Shown one piece after another: positions 26,993 through 35,758 of a stretch of 64,000 nucleotides of DNA (position 1 is its first letter; every line of letters begins with the position of its first letter). Origin of the DNA: Bacteroidota bacterium (lineage in GTDB: Bacteria; Bacteroidota; Bacteroidia; Bacteroidales; VadinHA17); contig JADFDS010000004.1 of the NCBI GenBank assembly GCA_018262715.1, positions 1 through 64,000 of the forward strand, in the 5' to 3' direction. The notes below the pieces were generated by a model. That model was not told the DNA's origin. It saw only the letters and a program-made list of their open reading frames with translations, and did not search any database. The position numbers and the translations under genes are program-made.

Positions 26993-27000
26993 CAAAGGTA
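26993..27000 (-). promoter_or_regulatory. Bacteroidota -7 box (TACCTTTG) of the cold-shock gene
   Basis: On the minus strand TACCTTTG matches TAnnTTTG exactly and lies 21 nt before the ATG. A -33 box is not evident at the standard spacing. Confidence 0.5.
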
Positions 27001-27068
27001 AGCGAGTTTTTGAAATTATAACACTTTTTAAGAGAAAAAGAACAGAAATGATATGCCTGAAACAACAT

Positions 27069-28514
27069 TTATTTCTTCCAGAATGTACGGGTGAAGAGCG
27101 CAAGGATCGTAAATATCTCAAGACGGCCTATAATCATCAGTACCACCATGGTCAGCTTGGCAACGGCGTTGAAGTGGGCATAATTTCCCATATTTCCCGA
27201 CGCCCCGAATCCCGGTCCGACACACGAAAGGGCTGATACCGAGGCACCTGCCGCCTCAATTGCAGGTATGCCTGACACAAGAATAATCAGTGTCCCTGCA
27301 ATGAAAATGATCACGTAAAGCTGGATAAATACAGTCATCAGGCTGTTGATGCTTTCAGGCACCACCTGGCCGTTGAGCTTGACAGGTATCACGGCAGAGG
27401 GGTGCAGAAGCCTCACGGTCACATTGCGAAGATTCTTCAGGGCGATCAGATGACGGGCCATTTTTATGCCCCCGGTGGTTGAACCGGTCGACCCGCCTGC
27501 AAACATCAGGAGAAAGATCATGACAAGAGCAGCCTGAGGCCATACGTTATAATCAGTCGTAGCGAAACCTGTGGTTGAGATGGTTGAAGTTACCTGGAAA
27601 AATGCATGCCTGAAGGCCACCTCAAAATTTCTTTCAGTACCTGTGTAGAGAACCAGCGTGACAGCCACAACTGATGCCGTGGTGAAGAATAGATAGAACC
27701 ACAGCTCCTCATTGGCCTTCACCCTGGAAAAGTTCCGTTTCAGAATGAAGTAGAAGACTACGAAACTGGCAGCAGAAAGGAACATGAATATCCCCAGTAC
27801 ATACTGGATGTAACCAGAGTACCCTGCGATGCTCGTGTTCTTTGTTGAAAACCCTCCTGTCGCAACCGTGCCGAATGAGTGGCAGATGCTGTCGAAAAGA
27901 TTCATTCCGCCGGCAGTAAGAAGGATTACCAGGAGTGCTGTAAGCAGAAGATATATCATCAATACGGTAATGGCTATTGATTTGGTCCTGGGCAGTATCT
28001 TTTCCTTAAGCGATGACTCGAGCGAGAAGAGGCTGTATCCTCCGACCTTGAGTGAGGGAAGCACAATAATAACAAGCAGTATTATTCCAATACCGCCTAT
28101 CCAGTGTGTCAGGCTGCGCCAGAAGAGGACTGATTTTGAAAGACTCTCCACCTCGGTAAGAATTGATGCCCCGGTGGTAGTGTAACCAGACACGCTCTCG
28201 AAGAGCATGTTAACAAATCCCTTCAACTCATGACTGAAAATATACGGAAAGGTGCCGGAAATGACCAGCATAATCCATCCGAGCGTAACGCTGAGATAAC
28301 CCTCGCGTGATGTTACCTTCTGATGCAGCGGACTGTTTATCAGGAAGTACAGGAGCGCACCAGGAGTTAATGCCGTCACAAATGCAAGGAGAAACGGACT
28401 GACAGGTTCAGAATAAATCAGCGCCACCGGAATGCAAAGCAGGAACGATGATGCTGATATCAGCAGGATGAGTCCGGAAATCTTAAGTACGGATCTGAAA
28501 CTGATGGTGTTCAT
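27069..28514 (-). CDS. trkH: TrkH-family potassium uptake channel subunit
   Basis: This 481-aa integral membrane protein carries K+ into the cell. Four selectivity-filter segments are seen in order: TTTGAS, TVATGGFS, TISTTGFAT and CVGPGFGA, each with the expected glycine. The start at 28514 is preceded by AGGAAGG, unusually good for this phylum; an in-frame ATG at 28532 would add six residues. TrkH normally works with the NAD-binding regulator TrkA, but no trkA is adjacent. It probably lies elsewhere in the genome. Confidence 0.92.
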   Translation of the reverse strand: MNTISFRSVLKISGLILLISASSFLLCIPVALIYSEPVSPFLLAFVTALTPGALLYFLINSPLHQKVTSREGYLSVTLGWIMLVISGTFPYIFSHELKGFVNMLFESVSGYTTTGASILTEVESLSKSVLFWRSLTHWIGGIGIILLVIIVLPSLKVGGYSLFSLESSLKEKILPRTKSIAITVLMIYLLLTALLVILLTAGGMNLFDSICHSFGTVATGGFSTKNTSIAGYSGYIQYVLGIFMFLSAASFVVFYFILKRNFSRVKANEELWFYLFFTTASVVAVTLVLYTGTERNFEVAFRHAFFQVTSTISTTGFATTDYNVWPQAALVMIFLLMFAGGSTGSTTGGIKMARHLIALKNLRNVTVRLLHPSAVIPVKLNGQVVPESINSLMTVFIQLYVIIFIAGTLIILVSGIPAIEAAGASVSALSCVGPGFGASGNMGNYAHFNAVAKLTMVVLMIIGRLEIFTILALFTRTFWKK

Positions 28515-28559
28515 GCCACCTTCCTCTGTCATGCCCGGGCGTCATAGCCCAGGCTTTCG

Positions 28560-28633
28560 TGATTCCGGAGCGACTCGAACGCTCGACCCACAGCTTAGAA
28601 GGCTGTTGCTCTATCCAACTGAGCTACGGAACC
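28560..28633 (-). tRNA. tRNA-Arg (anticodon UCU)
   Basis: On the minus strand a complete 74-nt cloverleaf can be folded, with acceptor arm GGTTCCG/CGGAATC plus discriminator A. The D arm is GCTC-AGTTGGATAGA-GAGC-like, the anticodon stem is ACAGC/GCTGT around CTTCTAA (anticodon TCT), and the T arm is GAGCG-TTCGAGT-CGCTC. The CCA end is not encoded. A promoter and a palindrome lie just upstream. Confidence 0.95.
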
Positions 28634-28636
28634 GTA

Positions 28637-28659
28637 CCGCGGTTTATAAAAAACCGCGG
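28637..28659. repeat. Palindrome between the tRNA promoter and tRNA-Arg
   Basis: CCGCGGTTT (28637-28645) and AAACCGCGG (28651-28659) are perfect inverted repeats of 9 bp around 5 nt. The palindrome spans from next to the -7 box to 4 nt before the mature tRNA 5' end, so it covers the likely transcription start. Confidence 0.7.
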
Positions 28660-28689
28660 CAAATATAAGCAGATTTTTCCGTTTGGCAA
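28660..28689 (-). promoter_or_regulatory. Bacteroidota promoter of tRNA-Arg
   Basis: On the minus strand TTG (28689-28687), a 19-nt spacer and TATATTTG (28667-28660) match the TTG-N19-TAnnTTTG consensus. The tRNA begins 27 nt downstream of the -7 box. Confidence 0.7.
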
Positions 28690-28714
28690 CAGGGAACTTC
28701 ACCCTGCACGGAGG

Positions 28715-30490
28715 TCAGGCCGTCTTCATCCAGTTGACAAGGCCCTTCTTCTCTATGATTGCCTTAAGCTCCGGAGGCAGTGGTTCAAATCTGAACTGTT
28801 TCTCTCCTACCTTCAGCATACCCCTGTCAAAGTCTATCTCCACCGCATCACCTGCCCGGTACGCCTCCACAGCCTCCCGGTGCACTATCAGCGGCAGCCC
28901 CTGGTTTATAGAGGAGCGGTAGAAGATACGGTTGACTGACTTGATTATGACAGCCCTGATTCCCAGATGGGCGAGCCCCACTGACGGGTGTTCCCTGGAG
29001 CTGCCACACCCGAAGTTATCACCGGCAATGATAGTGTCACCGGCTTTTGCATTTGCACTGAACGAGGGATCAAAGTCGCCGAAGAGCAATGGCAGAATTG
29101 CAGCCGCATCAGAACTCATGACTGAGTAAGTGTGCTTGCCGGCAAACATCTGGTCAGTGTTCAGGTTGTCAACATCTGCATAATTCCATACATTGCCTTC
29201 CTTCCTGTTCTCTCCCTCCCTGATGGTGTTGGTCTGGCTCTGGGGAGGATTGAACGGAAATACCTCGTCACCCCTTGTAACCCTGGGGTCGGTAATAACC
29301 CCGGTGACAGCCGATGCAGCCACAGTGGCAGGCGAAGCAAGGTAAATGGAAGCCTCCTTGTTACCCATCCGGCCCAGGAAGTTCCTGTTGGCAGTAGAGA
29401 TGACCGTATGACCGCTGGCAGGTATCCCCTGGCCTGTGCCCAGGCACGGACCGCAGCTGGGACTGAGAATATTGGCGCCGGCCTCTATCAGGTCAGTGAC
29501 TATACCCTCCCTGATGGCCTGAAGATAAATCTCCTTCGATGCAGGGATGATATGAAGCTGGAAGCCCGGCTTCACCTGAGCACCCCTGAGCACAGATGCT
29601 GCTGTCCGGAGATCCTCAATCCTGCCGTTGGTGCAGGTGCCTATCAGCCCTTCATGCACAACGGTGCCGGCCACCGAAGCAACCGATTTTATATTGTCAA
29701 CATGATGAGGAGCTGCCACCAGCGGAAATACCTTCGACAGGTCAATGGATATGCGGCTTTTGTATTCCACACCCTCATCAGCCCAGATGCCGGGACTGTT
29801 TGAACCGATGAACTTCTGCAACACCTCATCATCCGGGAAGACGGCATTCTTGGCCCCCATCTCAGATGCAAGATTTGCAACAGTCATTCTCTCGCTCACG
29901 CTGAGCGAAGCAACCCCGTCTCCATGAAATTCAATAGACATGTAATTGGCGCCGTCAGAGCCCAGCATGCCAATGATCCACAGCGACAGGTCCTTTGCGC
30001 TGACACCCGGACGTAACCGGCCGGTCAGATCAATCCTCATTGAAGGGGGAACGAGAAACCAGGTTTCGCCTCTCTTCCAGATTCCTGCTGCCTCGGTGCG
30101 GTCTATTCCAGCCGCAAGGGCATTGAAGGCTCCTGCCGTACAGGTGTGGCTGTCAGAACCGACAATAATCATTCCCGGACGGGCATGATTTGACATCATC
30201 TGATGGCAGATACCCATCCCTGAGTCGTAAAACTTCCTGATTCCCTGTCCTGCCACTATGTTCCTTATATCCTGGTATTGCGTAGCCAGTTTGGCATCAG
30301 CAGGCGGGGCATTGTGATCGAGAACGATGACCATCTGGTCAGGATCTGACACCTTCTCCCCTCCCATTTTTCTGAATGTCTGGAAGATGCTGGAGGTGTT
30401 GTCATGCGTCAGTATCAGATCGGGTTTCCTGAATACTACCGCCCCCTCAGGAGCGCCCAGTACCTTTTCAACAAATGTCCTTGGTTTCAT
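28715..30490 (-). CDS. Aconitase-family hydro-lyase, fused large and small subunits (LeuC-LeuD type), copy 1
   Basis: This 591-aa protein joins the [4Fe-4S] large domain (residues 1-400) with the small swivel domain (about 430-591). Iron-sulfur ligands are the cysteine in GTCTNGRIED and the two in SPSCGPCLG. The swivel domain has the substrate loop GDNFGCGSSREHP and an NTDQMF start. IPM isomerase, homoaconitase and dimethylmalate dehydratase share these motifs, so the substrate cannot be fixed. It lies directly downstream of a second, diverged fusion (18 nt apart), so the two are probably one transcript. No leuA, leuB or citrate synthase is nearby. Confidence 0.85.
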   Translation of the reverse strand: MKPRTFVEKVLGAPEGAVVFRKPDLILTHDNTSSIFQTFRKMGGEKVSDPDQMVIVLDHNAPPADAKLATQYQDIRNIVAGQGIRKFYDSGMGICHQMMSNHARPGMIIVGSDSHTCTAGAFNALAAGIDRTEAAGIWKRGETWFLVPPSMRIDLTGRLRPGVSAKDLSLWIIGMLGSDGANYMSIEFHGDGVASLSVSERMTVANLASEMGAKNAVFPDDEVLQKFIGSNSPGIWADEGVEYKSRISIDLSKVFPLVAAPHHVDNIKSVASVAGTVVHEGLIGTCTNGRIEDLRTAASVLRGAQVKPGFQLHIIPASKEIYLQAIREGIVTDLIEAGANILSPSCGPCLGTGQGIPASGHTVISTANRNFLGRMGNKEASIYLASPATVAASAVTGVITDPRVTRGDEVFPFNPPQSQTNTIREGENRKEGNVWNYADVDNLNTDQMFAGKHTYSVMSSDAAAILPLLFGDFDPSFSANAKAGDTIIAGDNFGCGSSREHPSVGLAHLGIRAVIIKSVNRIFYRSSINQGLPLIVHREAVEAYRAGDAVEIDFDRGMLKVGEKQFRFEPLPPELKAIIEKKGLVNWMKTA

Positions 30491-30508
30491 ATGATGATAT
30501 GTCTTACG

Positions 30509-32323
30509 TTAAATTTTACCTAATAAACCACCCTTTTTATAAATCTCATACTGAGCATCATAGAATGGGTTAATTAAAGTCGATAATCCGTTGCGTTCAT
30601 TCACTGCCTCGCCGGTCAGAATATTGACTGATATGACATCCTGGTCGCGGAGGTCTATCTTTTCAAAGCTGGAGTATGTAAGTACGGGGAATGCAGCGTT
30701 AATGGCATTGCGCTCATAGATGGCGCCGAACGATTGCGCAACGACGGCCTGTATGCCCAGTGAGACAAAGCAGTCAACCGCCTGCTGGCGTGAGCTGCCG
30801 CTTCCAAAGTTTTTCCCGGCAATAATGATATCGCCTGCCTGCGCCTTCTTTGCAAAATCCCTGTAACCTTCCAGGTTGTCAAATGCATACTGGCCCATCT
30901 CGCGTATGTCAGTGATGGCCAGGTACCGGTTGTGGAAGATCATGTCAGTGTCGATGTTGTCACGTTCTATCAGCCATACCTTTCCGCGGATAACGGTGGG
31001 TCTGTCAGTTTGCGTGCTCTTAACAGGGGCAGCGGCCGAAGGCTGTGTTGCGCTGAATTTGAATTCAGGCGGGGTAACCGGAATCATTTCAGGAGTTGTT
31101 ATATATCCTGCAATCGCTGATGCTGCCACTACGGCCGGAGACGCGAGGAATACGCTTCCCTGTCCCTGCTTGCCAGGGAAATTCCGGTTCCCTGTGCTGA
31201 CGGTGACCTCACCCTTGCCGTTCTGACCTACCTGTCCGGCTGCACATCCAGCGCAACCGGCATTTGAGACCAGCGCCCCTGAATCCTTGAAGATATCCAT
31301 AAGTCCTTCATCAAGACACTGTTTCCATACGGCATCAGTTGATGGCACAATCTTGAGTACCACGCCCGGTGCCACTTTTCTGCCCTTCAGTATCTCAGCC
31401 GTCGCTCTCATGTCTTCGATACGGCCGTTGGTACAGCTGCCGATAAAGGCAGAGTCTATCCTTGTGACGGGGAGCTGGCTGACCCCTACCGTGTCATGTG
31501 GTTCGCCAGGCCGAGCCACCATCGGTACGAAGGTGCTGACGTCAATATCTGCTGTTATTGCGTAGGTGGCATCCGCGTCAGCGTGGACAGGTTCAAACGG
31601 TGCGCGAGCGCGAGCACGGCAATACCCGATAATTGCCGGCGTTGGCGGGAAGAGAATTATGATTGCTCCCATCTCTGTTGCCATGGAGGCTATGGTGATC
31701 CGTTCATCAAGCGACATCCGTTCCACTGCATCACCATATAGCTCAATGCTGTAACCCAGCAGAGTGTTGGCGCCATACATGCGCAGCAGGTTCAGAATGA
31801 CATCCTTGGCAGCCACACCCTCAGGCATCCTGCCCTTCAGTGTGAGCTTCACCGATGCCGGGACCTTGAACCATACCCTCCCGCTGTTCCATGCAGCAGC
31901 AATGTCCATGTCACCCATTCCCTGACCGAATGCACCCACAGCACCCAGGATGTTTGCATGTGAATCGGTTGATACCGCTGTGGCTCCCGGCCATACATAG
32001 CCCTCCTCGATGAGAAGGTGTGTGCCTATGCCTGCATCAATGTCATATACCTTTATTCCGTTACCACGGGCATACTGCCTGCATATGTGCTGGTTAACGG
32101 CATATTTCTGGTCTGAACCTGTAGGATTGCAGTCGAACGTGAAGAGAGTCTTTTCAGGGTCATCAACCTTCAGTCCAAAATCGTTCAGGTTCTTGACGAC
32201 ATTGGCGCCGCCGAAGTCCCTGGCTGCACGGGCGTCAATTGTAATGTCAACAATGTCACCCGGTTTTACGCTTTTGTATTTGGAGTGAGCGGCAATGATT
32301 TTTTCGGTTATGGTCATTCCCAT
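30509..32323 (-). CDS. Aconitase-family hydro-lyase, fused large and small subunits, copy 2
   Basis: This 604-aa fusion starts at the ATG at 32323 (MGMTITEKII). An in-frame ATG 17 codons upstream (32374) lies beyond the TAAATTTG box at 32353-32360, so it is not used. The large domain has STDSHANILG, SCTNGRIEDM and NAGCAGCAAG, where copy 1 has PSCGPC. The small domain has DNIDTDMIF and KNFGSGSSRQQA, where copy 1 has GCGSSREHP. The different substrate loops suggest two different substrates or two steps of one pathway, for example isomerisation of 2-alkylmalates. The cluster cysteines are conserved in both, so both should be active enzymes. Confidence 0.83.
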   Translation of the reverse strand: MGMTITEKIIAAHSKYKSVKPGDIVDITIDARAARDFGGANVVKNLNDFGLKVDDPEKTLFTFDCNPTGSDQKYAVNQHICRQYARGNGIKVYDIDAGIGTHLLIEEGYVWPGATAVSTDSHANILGAVGAFGQGMGDMDIAAAWNSGRVWFKVPASVKLTLKGRMPEGVAAKDVILNLLRMYGANTLLGYSIELYGDAVERMSLDERITIASMATEMGAIIILFPPTPAIIGYCRARARAPFEPVHADADATYAITADIDVSTFVPMVARPGEPHDTVGVSQLPVTRIDSAFIGSCTNGRIEDMRATAEILKGRKVAPGVVLKIVPSTDAVWKQCLDEGLMDIFKDSGALVSNAGCAGCAAGQVGQNGKGEVTVSTGNRNFPGKQGQGSVFLASPAVVAASAIAGYITTPEMIPVTPPEFKFSATQPSAAAPVKSTQTDRPTVIRGKVWLIERDNIDTDMIFHNRYLAITDIREMGQYAFDNLEGYRDFAKKAQAGDIIIAGKNFGSGSSRQQAVDCFVSLGIQAVVAQSFGAIYERNAINAAFPVLTYSSFEKIDLRDQDVISVNILTGEAVNERNGLSTLINPFYDAQYEIYKKGGLLGKI

Positions 32324-32352
32324 GATCGAGATGTTTTTAGTTGGTTCAGAGG

Positions 32353-32360
32353 CAAATTTA
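32353..32360 (-). promoter_or_regulatory. Bacteroidota -7 box (TAAATTTG) of the aconitase-family pair
   Basis: On the minus strand TAAATTTG matches TAnnTTTG and lies 29 nt upstream of the ATG at 32323. A -33 box is not evident at the standard spacing. It decides the start of the downstream gene. Confidence 0.45.
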
Positions 32361-32432
32361 GCAATAGGGATCAAACTCCGGCATGAATAATATCATCAGT
32401 TGAAAGTGATTTTCCCGCAGAAAGGCAGGATG

Positions 32433-33281
32433 TCAGTTCCGGTATTGCGCCCGGTAGTCACGTGCTGACATCCCGGCATGCTTGCGGAACTGCTTATTGA
32501 AGTTGGAAACGGTTGCAAATCCGCATTCAAATACAATTTCGTTTATCTGGTGGTCGGTTTCCCGGAGCAGGTAACAGGCCTTGTTGGTACGAACCTGGTT
32601 CACATAGTCGACAAATCCGCTTCCGGTACTGCGTGAAAAGAAGCGGCTGAATGAATGGGGGCTCATCTTTGCCACCACGGCGACCTCCTTAACAGGAATC
32701 GGGCGGTAAAAATTATCCCTGACAAAAGAACATACTTCAGTCAGGCGACTGTCAGTAATCTCATGCACCCCTTCGCGGTTCTCGCCTGACAGAATCTTGA
32801 ATCTCGGTGCCGCACAGAGTATTTCGAGCAGCCTGAAGAAGCTGACCATCTTTTTCATCCCGGTATCGGACAGCAGGCGCCGCATGGGCTCCTCTGCAGC
32901 TTCGCCCGTCTCGGGCGGAAAGGCAATCCCCCGGCCGGCATTTTCCAGCAACCGCCTCAGGTCAGCCATCTCGAATTGCGAAAGCATTGAATCGCCAAGC
33001 GAATCACGCCTGAAGTGAACCATTATTGCATGCCTGCCCGTTTCATTTTCATCCTTCCTGTAAAAGTTCCAGAAATGCCTGAGGTCAGGACCGTACATCA
33101 CCAGGTCATAACGGTCGAAGAGCTCCACCGAATCACCTGCAACACGGGTCCCGTTGCCAGAAATATTCAGAACAATTTCATATTCGGGATGCAGGTGGAG
33201 AAAGCCGCTCTCGTTATCCATCCATGCGGCCCTGAATCCTGAGCCGTCGTCATGCCGGATGCTGATTATTTCAGGTATCAT
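32433..33281 (-). CDS. AraC-family transcriptional regulator
   Basis: This 282-aa protein has an N-terminal cupin-like sensing domain (HLHPEYEIVLNISGNGTR, residues 28-45) and a C-terminal double helix-turn-helix (about 180-282). The second helix-turn-helix contains IVFECGFATVSNFNKQFRKHAGMSA, here named in two parts: IVFECGFATVSNFN and QFRKHAGMSA. The arrangement is that of sugar- or xenobiotic-responsive activators. The target is unknown. It lies beside the structured RNA locus, transcribed away from it. Confidence 0.88.
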   Translation of the reverse strand: MIPEIISIRHDDGSGFRAAWMDNESGFLHLHPEYEIVLNISGNGTRVAGDSVELFDRYDLVMYGPDLRHFWNFYRKDENETGRHAIMVHFRRDSLGDSMLSQFEMADLRRLLENAGRGIAFPPETGEAAEEPMRRLLSDTGMKKMVSFFRLLEILCAAPRFKILSGENREGVHEITDSRLTEVCSFVRDNFYRPIPVKEVAVVAKMSPHSFSRFFSRSTGSGFVDYVNQVRTNKACYLLRETDHQINEIVFECGFATVSNFNKQFRKHAGMSARDYRAQYRN

Positions 33282-33394
33282 ACTAATGGATTTAATGTCA
33301 GAGGAATAATTGGCATCATATTCAGTCTAAAATTACACAATCCTGTTCTAATTAGCAACCGGTTACAAACTACCTGAATTTTTTTCTGAAATTG

Positions 33395-33426
33395 TTTGCA
33401 AAGTTGAGGTATATGTATTACATTTG
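33395..33426 (+). promoter_or_regulatory. Bacteroidota promoter of the structured RNA
   Basis: TTTG (33395-33398), a 20-nt spacer and TACATTTG (33419-33426) fit the TTTG-N19-20-TAnnTTTG consensus. The start would be near 33431, a few nucleotides before the long stem. Confidence 0.7.
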
Positions 33427-33431
33427 TGGAA

Positions 33432-33620
33432 GTGATGAAATAAAAGAGGAGAGTAAGGGTTACTTGTGGGAATCAATAGGATTGTATTGCAGACATTGAC
33501 TTTCACATGGACCTATAGGCTGACTACCATAGGTTACTTCCTTTTATCAGACAGTAGATTCCGGGATTATCTCATAAGCCCGTTCCTTAAAGTACCACGG
33601 TAACCCTCTCCTCTTTTTTC
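33432..33620 (+). ncRNA. Structured non-coding RNA, possibly 6S-like (family unknown)
   Basis: This region fills most of the 353-nt gap between the AraC and BioG-like genes. A 22-bp terminal stem pairs AAAAGAGGAGA (33442-33452), GGGTTAC (33457-33463) and GTGG (33466-33469) with CCAC (33595-33598), GTAACCC (33600-33606) and TCTCCTCTTTT (33607-33617). A T-rich run follows directly (33614-33624, one C inside). Inside are an ACCTAT/ATAGGT hairpin (33511-33534), a GGAATC/GATTCC closing stem (33469-33474 with 33557-33562) and a GGGaTTATctcATAAgCCC hairpin (33563-33581). A good promoter precedes it. It lacks tmRNA and SRP motifs. The size and closing stem fit 6S RNA, but a leader of the next gene is an alternative. 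Confidence 0.6.
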
Positions 33621-33634
33621 TTTTCCTCTACCCG

Positions 33635-34336
33635 ATGAAAACATTCCTCCGTAGATTTGAGAACAACAGAGATCTTGTTATTCTCTTCGGTACCTGGGGA
33701 ATTGATGAAAAAGCATTCTCCAACCTCTGCACCGACAACCACGACTTTATTCTTTTTTACAACTATTCGGCCGATGAGCCACTGATACTGCCGGAGATGA
33801 AGACCTACCGGCGAGTTACTGTCATCGGCTGGTCACTGGGCGTATGGGCCGCTGAGTACTACAGCAGGAAGCTTGGGATAAAACCTGATCTTACCATAGC
33901 CATCAATGGAACACCCGTAGCCGCAGATGACAAGTATGGCATACCTCTCAGGATTTTTGAAGCCACCCTTGAAAATATCACGAACTACAGCATGGGTAAG
34001 TTCTACCTCAGGCTCTTCGGGACAAGGAGCCAATTTGAACTAAACCGCGCCTACATACCTACACGCACTGAAAAATCACTCCACGATGAGCTCAGGTGGC
34101 TCTACAACCGGATGATGGAACCGGTGGAAACCGGGTTTGTATGGGATTATTCGCTTATCGGTTCGGAAGACCGTGTCTTCAGGGCTTCAAACCTTACAAG
34201 CTACTGGTCGATGCACCCTGAGACAAGGCAGATAATGGTTGAAGCACCACACTATCTCTTCGATAACTGGAATTCACTCGAGGAACTGATAAGGTATGTG
34301 AGACGATTCCGGCTCTCACCGTTCAGAAACAAATAG
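33635..34336 (+). CDS. BioG-like (DUF452) alpha/beta hydrolase
   Basis: This 233-aa protein resembles BioG, a pimeloyl-ACP methyl ester esterase that finishes the pimelate moiety for biotin synthesis. It starts MKTFLRRFENNRDLVILFGTWG and has the nucleophile motif GWSLG near residue 67, with a histidine near the C-terminus (APHYLFDNW). Typical DUF452 members have this length. No other bio genes are next to it, so biotin function is inferred only from family similarity. The start lies 10 nt beyond the U-tract of the structured RNA, so the mRNA may be read-through from it. Confidence 0.72.
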   Translation: MKTFLRRFENNRDLVILFGTWGIDEKAFSNLCTDNHDFILFYNYSADEPLILPEMKTYRRVTVIGWSLGVWAAEYYSRKLGIKPDLTIAINGTPVAADDKYGIPLRIFEATLENITNYSMGKFYLRLFGTRSQFELNRAYIPTRTEKSLHDELRWLYNRMMEPVETGFVWDYSLIGSEDRVFRASNLTSYWSMHPETRQIMVEAPHYLFDNWNSLEELIRYVRRFRLSPFRNK

Positions 34337-34338
34337 GT

Positions 34339-35673
34339 TTACAGGTTCCTGAGAAGGATATTTACCTCCGATGAGGCCACCAGGCTCTCGAACCTGGTCA
34401 GGGCGGTGTCTATCTTCCGGTAATCGGAATTGTTGATGACTATTTTGTGCAGTGAGCCCGATGACTCGAGCTTTTCAAGCACGAACGAGAGAGTCATTTT
34501 ATTAATGTCAGTGGCCGGCTGGTATACATATTTTTCCTGCTCTTCATTCCATACTTCGGTGACCATGGAAGCCTCATGAAGCAGGTCAAGGCATTCATGG
34601 ACAGTGCGTACCGGCAGGCTCAGCTCCATGGAGATCTGCTCCGGCGCCCTGGGTTTGGCCCCTTTCACAAAATCAACGATCAGTGAATGCATCACCAGCA
34701 GTGACAACCTCTTTTTCTGACGAGGTGAAACCGTCTGAACATCAAACTCAAATTCGTAGCGGGTGATATTCTGGAGGTAATAAGAGAGCTGGGCTCCCAT
34801 CAGAAGCACTACCCAGCTCATCTGTACCCAGACCATCAGCAGCGGAATGGCAGCGAAGCTTCCGTAGAGAGTGCCAAGCCTGGTGAGGCCCATCTGCGTT
34901 TCAACATAGACTATCTGCAAAATCTGCAATGCAATACCTGCGGCAAGCCCGGCAACCAGCGCCGAACGGAACTTGACCCTGGTATTGGGCATGGCAAGAA
35001 ATGCAGCAGTGGAAAGAGTGCAGAGCAGTATGAACGGTATCAACTGAACCAGGAAGGAGACAACGGGTTTGAGCCCTTCAAGCATGTCTGACTGGCTAAG
35101 CATGTCATTCAGGCGCGTGGTGGCAAGCACCGTGGCGCTGCTTGAAGCTACGAAGAGAGCCGGCACAAGAATGATAACTGCAAGATAATCTGTCACCTGC
35201 CGGTACCAAACCCGGGTTTCGTCAACTTTCCAGATCGAATTGAAGGTGTTCTCAACATATCTCAGCAGCTGCCCCACAGTTGAAAAGAGAAAGGCTACTC
35301 CTATCCCTGCCAGCCAGCCTCCGCTTGTCTGCTCAAGTGTCTTGTTAGCAAAATCAAGAATCCAGTTCATAACCTGTTCCTGGTTATGAAACTGCATTAT
35401 AATCTGTGCCCTCAGTTCGTCAGACAGCCCGAAACCCTTGGCAATGCCGAATGCCAGTGCAACCATGGGTATCACTGACAGTATCGTGAAAAATGTCAGC
35501 GCAGAGGCCTTGATATAAATATTTTCCCTCTTTATTCCCTTGTAAAGCAAGTATATAATACGCCTTTGGCGAATCCAGAAGGGGACTGATTTCTTCAGCC
35601 TCTCGGCAACTGCCTTCCGGCCCTGTACGGCACGGCTGACAATCGACTGACTTATTTCACCAACAGGTCTCAC
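34339..35673 (-). CDS. YihY/BrkB-family inner membrane protein
   Basis: This 444-aa protein has six hydrophobic helices between about residues 60 and 320 (first IYIKASALTFFTILSVIPMVALAFG, named here as ALTFFTILSVIPM). The YihY/BrkB/RNase BN-like motif ASALTF is present. A cytoplasmic C-terminal extension of about 100 residues contains a winged-helix-like segment (APEQISMELSLPVRTVHECL). The gene starts with GTG and is preceded by the -7 box TAAATTTG at 35700-35707. Its function is unknown; family members were once mislabelled ribonuclease BN. Confidence 0.88.
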   Translation of the reverse strand: MRPVGEISQSIVSRAVQGRKAVAERLKKSVPFWIRQRRIIYLLYKGIKRENIYIKASALTFFTILSVIPMVALAFGIAKGFGLSDELRAQIIMQFHNQEQVMNWILDFANKTLEQTSGGWLAGIGVAFLFSTVGQLLRYVENTFNSIWKVDETRVWYRQVTDYLAVIILVPALFVASSSATVLATTRLNDMLSQSDMLEGLKPVVSFLVQLIPFILLCTLSTAAFLAMPNTRVKFRSALVAGLAAGIALQILQIVYVETQMGLTRLGTLYGSFAAIPLLMVWVQMSWVVLLMGAQLSYYLQNITRYEFEFDVQTVSPRQKKRLSLLVMHSLIVDFVKGAKPRAPEQISMELSLPVRTVHECLDLLHEASMVTEVWNEEQEKYVYQPATDINKMTLSFVLEKLESSGSLHKIVINNSDYRKIDTALTRFESLVASSEVNILLRNL

Positions 35674-35758
35674 CAGATTTTCTGATTATTAACGGAATGC
35701 AAATTTAAGAAATGATCTTCAAACACTATTATTATCTTCACAAATTGAAAAACCCGAC

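Noticed and set aside
33432-33620. tmRNA or SRP RNA
   Set aside because: No tRNA-like ends or tag reading frame for tmRNA, and no GGTCAGG/AGCAGCC core of SRP RNA. It is called only a structured RNA.
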